The notes beneath the pieces were generated by a model. That model searched no databases. It was given only the letters and a program-made list of their open reading frames with translations, and was not told where the DNA came from. A stretch of DNA of 64,000 nt from NCBI RefSeq assembly GCF_035961655.1, contig NZ_CP108393.1, forward strand, positions 7,649,501 through 7,713,500, given 5' to 3'. This DNA is from Streptomyces sp. NBC_01317 (GTDB taxonomy: Bacteria > Actinomycetota > Actinomycetes > Streptomycetales > Streptomycetaceae). Positions 25,123 through 33,368 of the stretch are shown piece by piece. The position numbers and the translations under genes were made by a program. Position 1 is the first letter of the stretch; every line of letters begins with the position of its first letter.

Positions 25123-25269
25123 ATGGCCGGCATGCTCGACCGCATCAAGCAGTTCACCCGCAGCCCGCAGGGGCAGCGCGTCACGGAGCAGGTACGGCGT
25201 GCCTCGGCCGACCCGCGGAAGCGGGAGCAGGCACGCAAGCTGTTCGGCAAGCTGCGCGGACGGCGCTGA
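25123..25269 (+). CDS. Small basic protein of unknown function (48 aa)
   Basis: ATG at 25123 with an AGGAG site 5 bases upstream gives MAGMLDRIKQFTRSPQGQRV and a highly basic C-terminus ending KLFGKLRGRR. The longer in-frame version from 25003 runs through the tandem repeats and is rejected. Net charge is strongly positive and the body is helical (TEQVRRASADPRKREQARKLFGK), so a nucleic-acid or membrane association is possible. Similar short proteins are common in Streptomyces. A strong terminator follows 20 bases after the stop, which supports expression as a single gene. Confidence 0.75.
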   Translation: MAGMLDRIKQFTRSPQGQRVTEQVRRASADPRKREQARKLFGKLRGRR

Positions 25270-25288
25270 CGCGCCGGTACGCAGCGAG

Positions 25289-25321
25289 CAGGGCCCGTCC
25301 TCGGATCGAGGACGGGCCCTG
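25289..25321 (+). terminator. Strong intrinsic-type hairpin
   Basis: AGGGCCCGTCCTCG and CGAGGACGGGCCCT form a perfect 14-bp stem (15 with the flanking C-G) around the loop GAT. It closes the 48-residue gene and sits 44 bases from the end of the convergent F5/8-type protein gene, so may act on both strands. Confidence 0.85.
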
Positions 25322-25364
25322 TCGTGTGCTGACTGTCAGATCACCGGATCAGTCGTTTACCGGA

Positions 25365-27563
25365 CTACGGGAACGAGGTGATCGTCGACGGGACCGTGCT
25401 GGTGCCGGACGTGGCCGACCCCAGACTGTTGATCACGTGGTTGTACTGACCCATCCCACCGAGGGACACGACCAACAGGTCGTGGAACTTCACACCGGGT
25501 TTGACCGGCGCCTGGAAGCCGTGCTCCTGGATGATGTTCGGATCCGACGTGTAGTTGCAGTAACTGCCCAGACCCCAACCCTCGTGGTTGTTCACGGAGT
25601 CGGCCACCTTGTAGGCGGCGTACCCCCTGATCGAACCGTTCTGGATGGCCGCCTGGTTCGGCGCGTCGTACGCCTTCTCGTTCTGGAAGAAGATCGTCTT
25701 GCCGTTCTCGCCGTACCACTCCACGTCGTACTTGTTGAAGTGTTCGACGAACAGGCCGGTGGCGAGGACGTCGTCGCCGTTGACCCGTAGACCGTAGTCG
25801 GCGCGGTTGGTCTCCCAGCCGACACCGGCACCGTGGTCGGCCCGCCAGATCCAGGTGTGGTCGATGATCGTGTCATCGCTGTTGATCACCATGCTGGTGG
25901 TGGCCTTGCCCGGGCCCGCGCCACCGATGCGGATGAAGACGTCCTGGACGGTGGTCGGGTTCGCGGAGTGGTCCGCCGACGCGCCCTGGGGTCCGACCTC
26001 GAGGAGCGTCGGGGAGTTGACGGGACCGGCGTCGATCAGGAAGCCGGCGAGCTTCACGCCGTCCACGTCGGCGACCTTCATCGCGGTCACCCCGTTGTCC
26101 GGGATGATCGTGGCGAGGCCGAGACCGAGGACGATCGTGTTGGCGCGGTTCACGTTGATGGTCTGGTCGATGTGGTAAACGCCGGGCGTGAACAGGAGGT
26201 TGAGCCCCTGAGCGAGCGCCTGGTTGATCGTCGCGGCGGTCGCGCCCGGCTTGACGACGTAGAACTGGTCGAGCGGCACGGACGTACCCTGCGGAGCGCC
26301 GTTGCCCCACGTGGTGCCACGGGCGTTGGTGCGCTTCGCCGGGGCGAAGACCTTGTAGGTGTTGCCGTCCAGGTACAGGAACGGCTTCTCCCGCGAGGTC
26401 GGGGTGTTGTTCAGCGTGGTGTACGGCGGGTTCGGGAAGCCCTGTGCGGGCGCGCCCTCGACACCGGAGAACACCATGTTCCAGACGCCGTTGGTCCAGC
26501 CGCCGACGGAGCTGTCACGGGTGTACCACTGCTGCTGGGAGTACGGGCCGACGGTGCCGTCGATCTTGCTGTCGGCGATGTAGCCGCCACTGGCCCAGCC
26601 GTACCCGTTGGGCGCCAGGTTGAGCCCGCCCTTGACGTGCATCCGGCGGAACGGCGCGGCCTGCGCGACGGCCCAGCGGTTGGTGCCGTTGACCGGGTTG
26701 ACGGCGAGGTTCTCGGCGGAGCGCCAGAAGTTCTGCGTGGCGTTCCCGTTGAACCAGCCGGCGTCCACGGTGATGTCACCGTTGATGTTGGTGTCGTCGG
26801 GCGACAGACCGAGGCCGGAGATCGAGGTGTAGAAGCCGAGTTGGGCGTTGAGACCGTTGTACGTGCCCGGCTTGAACAGGAACTGGTAGCGGCCCGAGCC
26901 GAACTGGTCCGACTCCTGCTGCTGGAAGACCTGGTCGAGCCTGCCCTGGATGTTGGGCGTCGACGGGTCGAAGACGATCACGTTCGGACCGAGGTCACCA
27001 CCGCCCGGCAGCGGGTTGCCCGTGCCGCCGTCGGTGCCGCCGAAGACCTGGAACTCCCAGAGGGAGTAGCCCCATTGGGTGGCCCGGACGGTGCCGGTCA
27101 CCCGGACGTAGCGGGCGTTGCCCGAGACGGTGAGGGTCTGCACGCCACCGGTGCTCGTGGTGGTGGCGTAGGCCTGCGTCCAGCTCGTGCCGTTGGTGGA
27201 GAGCTCGATCTTGTACGCCTTCGCGTACGCCGCCTCCCAGTTCAGGACCACCGAGTTGACCGCGACGGTGGAGCCGAGGTCGACCTGGATCCACTGCGGG
27301 TCGGAGGCGGCGCTCGACCAACGGGTCCCGGTATTGCCGTCGTTGGCGCCCGTGGCGGGGGTGCCGGCGTTCTCCACGCTGGAAGCCGTCACCGGCTTGC
27401 CCTGGGAGAGCAGGGTCGGGGCGGCGTCCGCCTTCGTGCTGGGGATGAGGAGCAACAAGGAGGCGATCAGGGTGGCGGCGACGGAAACGGCGAGTCCTCG
27501 CCGTCGGTCCGGCGTGGATCTCCGGAACGCCGGTACCGGCGAAGCGAGCGGAGGAGCGTGCAT
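25365..27563 (-). CDS. Large secreted protein: F5/8 type C (discoidin) domain plus parallel beta-helix
   Basis: 732 residues from ATG at 27563, eight bases after AGGAG; an ATG six bases upstream has poor spacing. Signal segment LAVSVAATLIASLLLLIPSTKADA. Residues about 45-180 form an F5/8 type C/CBM32-like module (VTASSVENAGTPATGANDGN, TRWSSAASDPQWIQVDLGS, YVRVTGTVRATQWGYSLWEFQVFG). A Gly-rich linker leads to a long Asn/Gly-rich right-handed beta-helix with IFKPG- and TPGVYHIDQTINVNRANTIVLGLG-type turns, as in GH55-like exo-glucanases or related polysaccharide-active proteins. The catalytic family is not certain. An upstream LacI-type palindrome fits control by a sugar. Confidence 0.8.
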   Translation of the reverse strand: MHAPPLASPVPAFRRSTPDRRRGLAVSVAATLIASLLLLIPSTKADAAPTLLSQGKPVTASSVENAGTPATGANDGNTGTRWSSAASDPQWIQVDLGSTVAVNSVVLNWEAAYAKAYKIELSTNGTSWTQAYATTTSTGGVQTLTVSGNARYVRVTGTVRATQWGYSLWEFQVFGGTDGGTGNPLPGGGDLGPNVIVFDPSTPNIQGRLDQVFQQQESDQFGSGRYQFLFKPGTYNGLNAQLGFYTSISGLGLSPDDTNINGDITVDAGWFNGNATQNFWRSAENLAVNPVNGTNRWAVAQAAPFRRMHVKGGLNLAPNGYGWASGGYIADSKIDGTVGPYSQQQWYTRDSSVGGWTNGVWNMVFSGVEGAPAQGFPNPPYTTLNNTPTSREKPFLYLDGNTYKVFAPAKRTNARGTTWGNGAPQGTSVPLDQFYVVKPGATAATINQALAQGLNLLFTPGVYHIDQTINVNRANTIVLGLGLATIIPDNGVTAMKVADVDGVKLAGFLIDAGPVNSPTLLEVGPQGASADHSANPTTVQDVFIRIGGAGPGKATTSMVINSDDTIIDHTWIWRADHGAGVGWETNRADYGLRVNGDDVLATGLFVEHFNKYDVEWYGENGKTIFFQNEKAYDAPNQAAIQNGSIRGYAAYKVADSVNNHEGWGLGSYCNYTSDPNIIQEHGFQAPVKPGVKFHDLLVVSLGGMGQYNHVINSLGSATSGTSTVPSTITSFP

Positions 27564-27639
27564 GGGCATGTCTCCTGAGTCATCAGAAAAGGGCAGCACG
27601 GGTGCGTGCGTGGGGGCATGGGTGGGGGGCAGATAGTCG

Positions 27640-27651
27640 GAGAGCGCTCTC
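27640..27651. promoter_or_regulatory. LacI-family operator-like palindrome GAGAGCGCTCTC
   Basis: Perfect 12-bp palindrome with the central CG of LacI-family sites, similar to the known CebR box TGGGAGCGCTCCCA of Streptomyces. It lies about 77 bases upstream of the beta-helix protein start, where a repressor would control it. The regulator gene is not next to it. Confidence 0.65.
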
Positions 27652-27868
27652 TGGGTAGAGGAGATGCTTCCCCCGTGTTTCGTACACGTCAAGAGTTGTG
27701 CGCGAACCGTCCGCTCCGGGTTCCCGTGTCATCAACAAATAACCGGCGGGACGCGCCGATTGTGGGCATCTGGGCGCTGTCCGGGGCGAGTTGAGGAGGG
27801 GTCGATTCAGAATCTGACGGCAGGGGGAGGGTGCGCGAAACGGTGTTATGGAGAAGGGCGTATCGCTA

Positions 27869-27886
27869 CTAACGCAAAAGTGTTAG
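27869..27886. promoter_or_regulatory. Palindrome upstream of SDR gene, candidate TetR operator
   Basis: CTAACGCAAAAGTGTTAG, an inverted repeat with matching CTAAC/GTTAG arms and Pu/Py symmetric next positions around AAAA. Centred about 65 bases before the SDR start. The TetR gene at 29716-30486, just beyond the two SDR genes, is the obvious candidate regulator. Confidence 0.55.
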
Positions 27887-27942
27887 CGTTGCTCCAGGGG
27901 TCGCGGAGAGCGCGTCCCGAACCGGGAAGACGGAGTGACGCG

Positions 27943-28728
27943 ATGACGGAGAACACGACCGACGGGACGGCGGAGTACGCGGCCGACACGACGGGGAACA
28001 CGGCCGGCCGGGTGGCCGTCGTCACGGGCGGCTCCCGCGGCATCGGCCGGCGGAGCGCCGAGCGGCTGGCGGCGGACGGCCTGGCGGTGGTCGTCAACTA
28101 CGCGGGGAACAAGGTGGAGGCCGACGAGACCGTCGCCGCGATCACCGCCGCGGGCGGCCGGGCCACCGCCGTCCGGGCCGACGTGGCAGACGAGGAAGCG
28201 GTGGCCGCGCTCTTCGACGCGGCCACGGAGACCTACGGCGGGGTCGACGTGGTCGTCCACGCCGCCGGCGTCATGAGTGTGTCCCCGATGGCGGAGACCG
28301 ACCTGGCCGCCTTCGACCGCATGGTCCGTACGAACATCCGCGGCGCGTACGTGGTCGACCAGCAGGCCGCGCGCCGGCTCAGGAACGGGGGCGCGATCAT
28401 CAACTTCTCGTCCTCCGTGCTGGGCCTCGCCCTGCCCGGCTACACCGCCTACGCCGCGACCAAGGGCGCCGTCGAGGGGATGACCCTGATCCTCGCCCGC
28501 GAGCTGCGGGGCCGTGACATCACCGTCAACGCGGTGGCACCGGGCCCGACCGCGACCGCGCTGTTCCTGGACGGCAAGGACGAGGACACCCTCGCGTGGT
28601 TCAGGGGGCAGTCGCCGCTGGAACGCCTCGGCACTCCGGAGGACGTATCGGAGGTGGTGTCCTTCCTGGCGGGCCCCGCCCGGTGGGTCAACGGGCAGGT
28701 GCTGCGGGTCAACGGAGGGGTCATCTGA
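27943..28728 (+). CDS. SDR family NAD(P)-dependent oxidoreductase
   Basis: 261 residues from ATG at 27943, GGAG seven bases before. After an acidic Thr/Ala-rich 20-residue N-terminal tail comes the cofactor motif TGGSRGIG (residues 28-35), then the NAG-like VVHAAGV, active-site Ser in INFSSSVLG, and YTAYAATKGAVEG with the catalytic Tyr-x3-Lys. The C-terminal RVNGGVI is standard for FabG-like classical SDRs. Reduces or oxidises an unknown carbonyl/alcohol. Probably co-transcribed with the SDR 72 bases downstream under control of the 27869 palindrome. Confidence 0.9.
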   Translation: MTENTTDGTAEYAADTTGNTAGRVAVVTGGSRGIGRRSAERLAADGLAVVVNYAGNKVEADETVAAITAAGGRATAVRADVADEEAVAALFDAATETYGGVDVVVHAAGVMSVSPMAETDLAAFDRMVRTNIRGAYVVDQQAARRLRNGGAIINFSSSVLGLALPGYTAYAATKGAVEGMTLILARELRGRDITVNAVAPGPTATALFLDGKDEDTLAWFRGQSPLERLGTPEDVSEVVSFLAGPARWVNGQVLRVNGGVI

Positions 28729-28800
28729 CCGGGGCCGTACCTCCCGTACTCCGCCCGCCCCTCCCGTCAGCCCTTACCGAGCAACAGAAGGAGCCCCCTC

Positions 28801-29697
28801 ATGGGCAGCACCATTCTCATCACCGGCGCCGGGTCCGGCTTCGGCGCGCTCGCCGCCCGCGCCCTGGCCCGTAACGGCCACACGGTCTACGCGGCCATGC
28901 GGGACACCGCGGGTCGCAACGCGCCCCGCGTCGCCGAGACCGCCGCGTACGCCGCCGAACACGGCGTGGACCTCAGGACCGTCGAACTGGACGTGCTGTC
29001 CCAGGAGTCGGCGGACGCGGCGATCGCCACCGTGCTGGCCGAGCGGCCGGCGCTCGACGTCCTGATACACAACGCCGGGCACATGGTCACGGGGCCGGCC
29101 GAGGCGTTCACCCCCGGAGAGATCGCCGCCGTGTACGACACCAACGTCCTCGGGACCCAGCGGGTCAACCGGGCCGCCCTGCCGCACCTCCGGGACCGGC
29201 GCCGCGGGCTGGTGCTCTGGATCGGCTCGACCAGCACCAAGGGCGGCACCCCGCCCTACCTCGCGCCGTACTTCGCGGCGAAGGCGGCCATGGACTCTCT
29301 CGCGGTCAGCTACGCCGCGGAGTTGGCGCGCTTCGGCATCGAGACGTCCATCGTCGTGCCCGGCTCCTTCACCACCGGGACCCACCACTTCGTGACCGGC
29401 GGACACCCGGCGGACCAGGGTGTGGTGACGGCGTACGAGCAGCGGTACGCGGGCCTGATGGAACAGGTGTCCGCGCGCCTCGCCGCGCTGGCCCCCGCCG
29501 ACGCCGACGCGAGCCAGGTGGCCGATGCCATGGTCCGGGTGGTCGAAGCGCCTTACGGGGAACGGCCGTTCAGGGTCCACGTCGACCCGGCGGGCGACGG
29601 CTCCGAAGAGGTCAGCGACGTCGCGGACCGTATCCGCGCGGAATTCCTCGGACGGATCGGGCTGGCGGACCTCCTGCGCCCGCATGCCGCCGCGTGA
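28801..29697 (+). CDS. SDR family oxidoreductase
   Basis: 298 residues, ATG at 28801 after an AGGAGCCCC site. N-terminal ILITGAGSGFGALAARALARNGHTVYAAMRD gives the TGxxxGxG cofactor motif, and Arg29 suggests NADP(H). HNAGHMV, WIGSTSTKGG and APYFAAKAAMD supply the NAG, Ser and Tyr-x3-Lys elements. Unlike the preceding SDR it has an extended C-terminus (VEAPYGERPFRVHVDPAGDGSEEV), as in atypical 'oxidoreductase-like' SDRs. The pair is divergent from no one but converges on the TetR gene with 18 bases between stops. Confidence 0.9.
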   Translation: MGSTILITGAGSGFGALAARALARNGHTVYAAMRDTAGRNAPRVAETAAYAAEHGVDLRTVELDVLSQESADAAIATVLAERPALDVLIHNAGHMVTGPAEAFTPGEIAAVYDTNVLGTQRVNRAALPHLRDRRRGLVLWIGSTSTKGGTPPYLAPYFAAKAAMDSLAVSYAAELARFGIETSIVVPGSFTTGTHHFVTGGHPADQGVVTAYEQRYAGLMEQVSARLAALAPADADASQVADAMVRVVEAPYGERPFRVHVDPAGDGSEEVSDVADRIRAEFLGRIGLADLLRPHAAA

Positions 29698-29715
29698 CAC
29701 ACGGGCCGCGGCTCC

Positions 29716-30486
29716 TCACGACGAGGGCTCCGCCGCTCGCGCGTCCGACACCCGCTCCAGCCACTCCGTCAGCAGGGCCCCCTCGGCGCCGCTGAGCACC
29801 TCGGGCGGCGACTGCCGCAGCAGCGCCCCCAGCCGGGCCGCCACGGCGGGAGCCGTACCGGAGCCGTCGTCGGGCCCGCTCGCCGCCGTCCCGTCCGCCG
29901 ACGTCCCGTCCGTCCCGCCGGTGTCCGGGCCGCCGTACATCGCCTCGTGGGTGAGGACCGAGGCGTGCACCGCGTCCCGTACCCGCCGCGACATGCCGGG
30001 ATCGGCGAACGTGGCGGGCCGGGCGACCAGCATCAGGGCCACCCCGACATTGGCCGACATGACCATCTGCGCGGCCAGGTCGGGCGAGATCCGCAGCTTC
30101 CCCTCGGCCGCCGCCCGCTCCAGATCGCGGGCGAGGATCCGGTGCGACTCCAGGGCGGAGGCGGGGGGCTCCCGCATGGCGGGGGAGTTCATCAGCCGGT
30201 AGAGGTTCGGGTGGGCGCGCGCGAAGGCGACATGGCTGTCCCAGCCCTCCCGCAGATCCTGGACCGGGTCCGCCCCCGGCACGTGCTCCCGCTTGGTCGC
30301 CAGATACGTGTCGAAGCCGTGGTCGACCACCGCCGAGAGGAGCCCGTTCTTGTCGCCGAACTGCCGGTAGAGCACGGGCGCGCCGATCTGCGCGGCCTCG
30401 CAGACCGCGCGGGTGGAGATGTCGCCGTTGGGCGACTTCGCCAGCAGCTCGGCGGCCACTTCGAGGATGCGGGTGCGCGTGGTCAT
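29716..30486 (-). CDS. TetR-family transcriptional regulator
   Basis: 256 residues, larger than usual because of a Gly/Ser/Asp-rich insert (GGPDTGGTDGTSADGTAASGPD). The N-terminal DNA-binding domain is clear: TRTRILEVAAELLAKSPNGDISTRAVCEAAQIGAPVLYRQFGDKNGLLSAVVDHGF. It converges on the SDR pair and likely controls them, with CTAACGCAAAAGTGTTAG at 27869 as candidate operator. Its own upstream region (30487-30530) has a direct repeat GATGCTA at 30492 and 30513, but no copy of that palindrome. Confidence 0.9.
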   Translation of the reverse strand: MTTRTRILEVAAELLAKSPNGDISTRAVCEAAQIGAPVLYRQFGDKNGLLSAVVDHGFDTYLATKREHVPGADPVQDLREGWDSHVAFARAHPNLYRLMNSPAMREPPASALESHRILARDLERAAAEGKLRISPDLAAQMVMSANVGVALMLVARPATFADPGMSRRVRDAVHASVLTHEAMYGGPDTGGTDGTSADGTAASGPDDGSGTAPAVAARLGALLRQSPPEVLSGAEGALLTEWLERVSDARAAEPSS

Positions 30487-30597
30487 GGAAGGATGCTATC
30501 AATCCGGGCGTAACGATGCTAATGGCAGAGCGTGGAAGTCGCTACGCGGCTACGGTGACCTCTTCGATACGGCGGAGCACGGGATGACAGAGACGAG

Positions 30598-31626
30598 ATG
30601 ACAGAGGCAACGCGTGGGGATCTCACCCCGGAGGACGTGGCCGGCGTCGTACGGGCCGCGTTCGGGTCCGGGCGTGGTCCCGTCAGGGTGGACCGGCTGC
30701 TGGGCGGCAGCAAGAAGGGCGTGTACCGGCTCTCCTTCGGAGACGCGTCCAGCGCCGTGCTCTACAGCTGGGCCGCGAGCGAGAACTACTGGCCGGAGCG
30801 CGCCGGTTCGCCGGACGGGCACGAGGATCACGATGATCCGTTCTCGGACGCCACCGGTCACGACCTGTTCGTGGCGGCGCACCGGGCCCTGACGGACCTC
30901 GGGGTACGTGCTCCGCGGGTCCATCTGGCCGATGACAGCATGGAGTTGTTCCCGGCGGCCTTCGCGGTGGTGGAGGACCTGAGGGGTGAGACGCTGGACG
31001 ACCTCCTCGACCGGGACCGTGACGCGGCCGGTGACGTGATGGCGCGGCTCGGCGAGATGCTCACCGTGCTGCACGGCAGCCGGAGCCCCGTGCTCGGGAA
31101 GGCCGCGGTGGTCGCGGCCGGGCGCGGCATCGCCCCCGGGGACCGTACGGCCGAACGGACCGTCCTGGACCGGGTGGTGCGCGACCTCGCCGAGGGCGCC
31201 GCCCTCGACCGCCGCCTCGCGGAGCTGCGGGAGCCCCTGGCCGAGGTCGCGGCGGAGCTGGCCGGGGCCGTCGGGCCCCGTGGCACGTACGGTCTCATCC
31301 ACGGCGAACTGGGCCCCGACCACGTGCTGATCGACCCGAAGGGGCGGCCGGTGCTCATCGACATCGAGGGCCTCATGCACTTCGACGTCGAGTGGGAGCA
31401 CGTCTTCCTGCGCCTCCGCTTCGGCGAGAGCTATCCCGCTCTGCACCGGCCGGGACTGGACGAGGACAGGCTCCGCTTCTACCGCTTCGCCCAGCATCTC
31501 TCGCTCGTGGCGGGCCCCTTGCGGATTCTCCAAGGGGACTTCCCGGACCGGGCGTTCATGCGAGGCCTGGTCGAGGAACACCTGCACCACACACGCTCGT
31601 TTCTCGCGCCGCGCGGGACCGGTTGA
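30598..31626 (+). CDS. Phosphotransferase of the APH/protein-kinase-like fold
   Basis: 342 residues from ATG at 30598. ATP-side segment LLGGSKKGVYRLSFGDASSAVLYSW replaces a canonical P-loop; catalytic loop YGLIHGELGPDHVLIDPKGRPVLIDIEGLMHFDVEWE has the HG(D/E) and D-I-E-G metal positions, with Glu instead of Asp in the first motif. This is the aminoglycoside phosphotransferase-like group, which also covers choline, homoserine and fructosamine kinases. Substrate not inferable. HGE rather than HGD is a departure from the active-site norm and may lower activity. Confidence 0.8.
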   Translation: MTEATRGDLTPEDVAGVVRAAFGSGRGPVRVDRLLGGSKKGVYRLSFGDASSAVLYSWAASENYWPERAGSPDGHEDHDDPFSDATGHDLFVAAHRALTDLGVRAPRVHLADDSMELFPAAFAVVEDLRGETLDDLLDRDRDAAGDVMARLGEMLTVLHGSRSPVLGKAAVVAAGRGIAPGDRTAERTVLDRVVRDLAEGAALDRRLAELREPLAEVAAELAGAVGPRGTYGLIHGELGPDHVLIDPKGRPVLIDIEGLMHFDVEWEHVFLRLRFGESYPALHRPGLDEDRLRFYRFAQHLSLVAGPLRILQGDFPDRAFMRGLVEEHLHHTRSFLAPRGTG

Positions 31627-31757
31627 GCCCTGGGGGAGCGGGCGGTGATTGCCGATCACGGTGTCCGGGAATCAGAAGGGGACAGACCGGTCGCCGGACA
31701 GGCCTTGGCCATCCCCGGAGCGGCATGCGCCGGTCCCTCACGAAGGGAGTGGTTTCG

Positions 31758-32174
31758 ATGCGTGCGTACGGGCATGCCCGACGGCGTGCCGCACGCGCCA
31801 CGTACAGCCTGCCGCGGTCGGACTCGTCCGCCCGCTGGGCGCGGCACCTGACGGCCGCCTACCTGAACCACGGCTGCGGCGAGAACGTCTCACGGGACCA
31901 GGTCGACGACGCGACCCTGGTCGTCTCCGAACTCGTCACGAACGCAACCCGGCACGGCCGGAGCGGCTGCCGCCTCCAACTCAGCGTGGACCGGGGGCGG
32001 GTCACGGTCGAGGTCCACGACAACAGCCCCCTGCGACCCCGCATCTCGACGGCGGACACGATGGCCGAGGGAGGGAGAGGGATGACGCTGGTACGCGAAC
32101 TCTCCCGCCGCCTCTCGGTGTTGGGCGCCCCGGGCGGCGGCAAGACCGTACAGGCGGTCCTCCTCGCCTGCTGA
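31758..32174 (+). CDS. ATP-binding protein, anti-sigma-factor RsbW/SpoIIAB-like (HATPase)
   Basis: 138 residues from ATG at 31758, AAGGGAG nine bases upstream. GHKL-type ATP-binding features: N-box VVSELVTNATRHG, G1-like VEVHDNSPLRP and G2-like GGRGMTLVRELS. Streptomyces encode many such short single-domain ATPases, which act as anti-sigma factors or serine kinases of anti-anti-sigma proteins. No sigma factor or antagonist gene is adjacent, so the partner is unknown. An ATG at 31725 would add 11 residues. Confidence 0.85.
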   Translation: MRAYGHARRRAARATYSLPRSDSSARWARHLTAAYLNHGCGENVSRDQVDDATLVVSELVTNATRHGRSGCRLQLSVDRGRVTVEVHDNSPLRPRISTADTMAEGGRGMTLVRELSRRLSVLGAPGGGKTVQAVLLAC

Positions 32175-32224
32175 CGTGCCCGCCCTGCTGACGTGGCCGT
32201 CGCACCTCGTTCTAGCCTCTCGCC

Positions 32225-32794
32225 ATGAAAGCTGGTGAGGGCGAGGACGCGCTGGTTCTGGCGGCCCGGGAGAGGCTTGCCGCAGGGCAGGACGAGGAAG
32301 AGGTCGTCGCCCAACTGGCCGCGAGGACGGGCGAGTGGCACGCCTGCGTGCTGGCCGTGTGCCTGGCCGTGGGCGTGCCCCGGACGGATGCCGAGGCTCG
32401 ACTGCGCCACGTGGAGCGGTGCTTCGCGGAATTCGAACCGGGCGAAGAGGAACTCCTCTCCAGTCTCCTCGTCATGGGAGACACGTTCATCGTGGACGCG
32501 GTGCTCGACGAGCACGACGAGCACATCCGCGGCCTGTTGGAAACCGCCGCCGGCGTACGCGGGGGTTTCCCCGGCGGCCTGATCACGTGGTTTCGCACGG
32601 GAGAGCTCACCAAGCTCTTCCTGTACTTCGCCAGGGTCGGAATCCGGGCCGGGCGGGGCTCACCGCCCGATTTCTGGGCCGCGCTGACGGCGGCCGGCGA
32701 ACTACTGGCGGCCGAGGACGGCCCGGACCAGGCAGAGGTGAGGGCGGGGCTGGAACGCTGCCGCGGGCAGGGCGCCGCCCTCGGTGCGAAATAG
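32225..32794 (+). CDS. Hypothetical protein, helical (189 aa)
   Basis: ATG at 32225. A TAGCCT -10-like hexamer at 32213-32218 sits only seven bases before the start, so the message may be leaderless. The acidic helical protein (GEDALVLAARERLAAGQDEEEVVAQLAARTGEWHACVLAVCLAVG) begins with a pattern of alternating charged and hydrophobic residues. I recognise no family and no enzymatic motif. Standing 50 bases after the anti-sigma-like ATPase, it may or may not share a function with it. Confidence 0.7.
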   Translation: MKAGEGEDALVLAARERLAAGQDEEEVVAQLAARTGEWHACVLAVCLAVGVPRTDAEARLRHVERCFAEFEPGEEELLSSLLVMGDTFIVDAVLDEHDEHIRGLLETAAGVRGGFPGGLITWFRTGELTKLFLYFARVGIRAGRGSPPDFWAALTAAGELLAAEDGPDQAEVRAGLERCRGQGAALGAK

Positions 32795-32809
32795 GGGCAG
32801 TGTCGACCG

Positions 32810-32846
32810 TTTCACGAACCCATATCAAGCACCGATTTCACGAACC
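32810..32846. repeat. Direct repeat TTTCACGAACC x2, possible operator
   Basis: TTTCACGAACC at 32810-32820 and 32836-32846, 26 bases apart, so on nearly the same face of the helix plus half a turn. A weaker third copy (TGTCACAAAAC) follows. It is about 90 bases before the DoxX-like gene start and is the only notable signal in that leader. Confidence 0.5.
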
Positions 32847-32932
32847 GATGTCACAAAACGGGTCGCCGGAGCGTCTACGGGGAGAACGGCATCCCACGAG
32901 GGATCGCCACGCCCCGCAGATACGGAGAAATC

Positions 32933-33289
32933 GTGTTCGCCGCCTACGTCACGGTCATCATCCTCGGCGCGGTCTTCAACGGTGCCGCCGCCGTCACCTA
33001 CCTGATCGGCCACGAATACCCGAAGACCCAGGCGGACATGAAGGGCATACCCCGGAAGTGGGTGCCGGTGCTGGGCGTGCTGCTGGCGGCGGGCACCGTG
33101 GGGCTGCTGGCCGGGCTCGCCGTGCCTCTCCTGGGCACCCTCGCCGCGTCCGGTCTCGTGCTGTACTTCATCGGCGCGATCATCGCCCACCTGCGGGTGG
33201 GCTCTCGCAACATAGTCGGCGGCATCGTGTTCCTCGCCACCGCGGCCGCCGCCCTGGCTCTGGGCCTGTCCTACCACGGCGTTCGGTGA
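32933..33289 (+). CDS. DoxX-like small membrane protein
   Basis: 118 residues. GTG at 32933 after GGAG (five bases). Four hydrophobic spans: YVTVIILGAVFNGAAAVTYLIG, VPVLGVLLAAGTVGLLAGLAV, LLGTLAASGLVLYFIGAIIAHL and GGIVFLATAAAALALGLSYHG. The overall layout and the GHEYPKTQADMKGIPRKWVP loop after span 1 match the DoxX-like family. Function in the family is not well defined; some members are linked to redox stress. Stands alone between hypothetical and SARP genes. Confidence 0.8.
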   Translation: MFAAYVTVIILGAVFNGAAAVTYLIGHEYPKTQADMKGIPRKWVPVLGVLLAAGTVGLLAGLAVPLLGTLAASGLVLYFIGAIIAHLRVGSRNIVGGIVFLATAAAALALGLSYHGVR

Positions 33290-33368
33290 GCCGGCGGTTT
33301 CCCACCCGTGGCCCCGCCCCTTGGCCCCACCCCGCCGCCGCCCGCCGCGGAGCGGGGACAATGGACCG

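Larger units (their letters stand above)
27564..27942. promoter_or_regulatory. Divergent regulatory region with LacI-type and TetR-type operators
   Basis: 380 bases between the beta-helix protein and the first SDR gene. It holds the LacI-type palindrome at 27640-27651 on the left side and the palindrome at 27869-27886 on the right. No ORF with coding character. The SDR start at 27943 has GGAG seven bases upstream. Confidence 0.6.
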
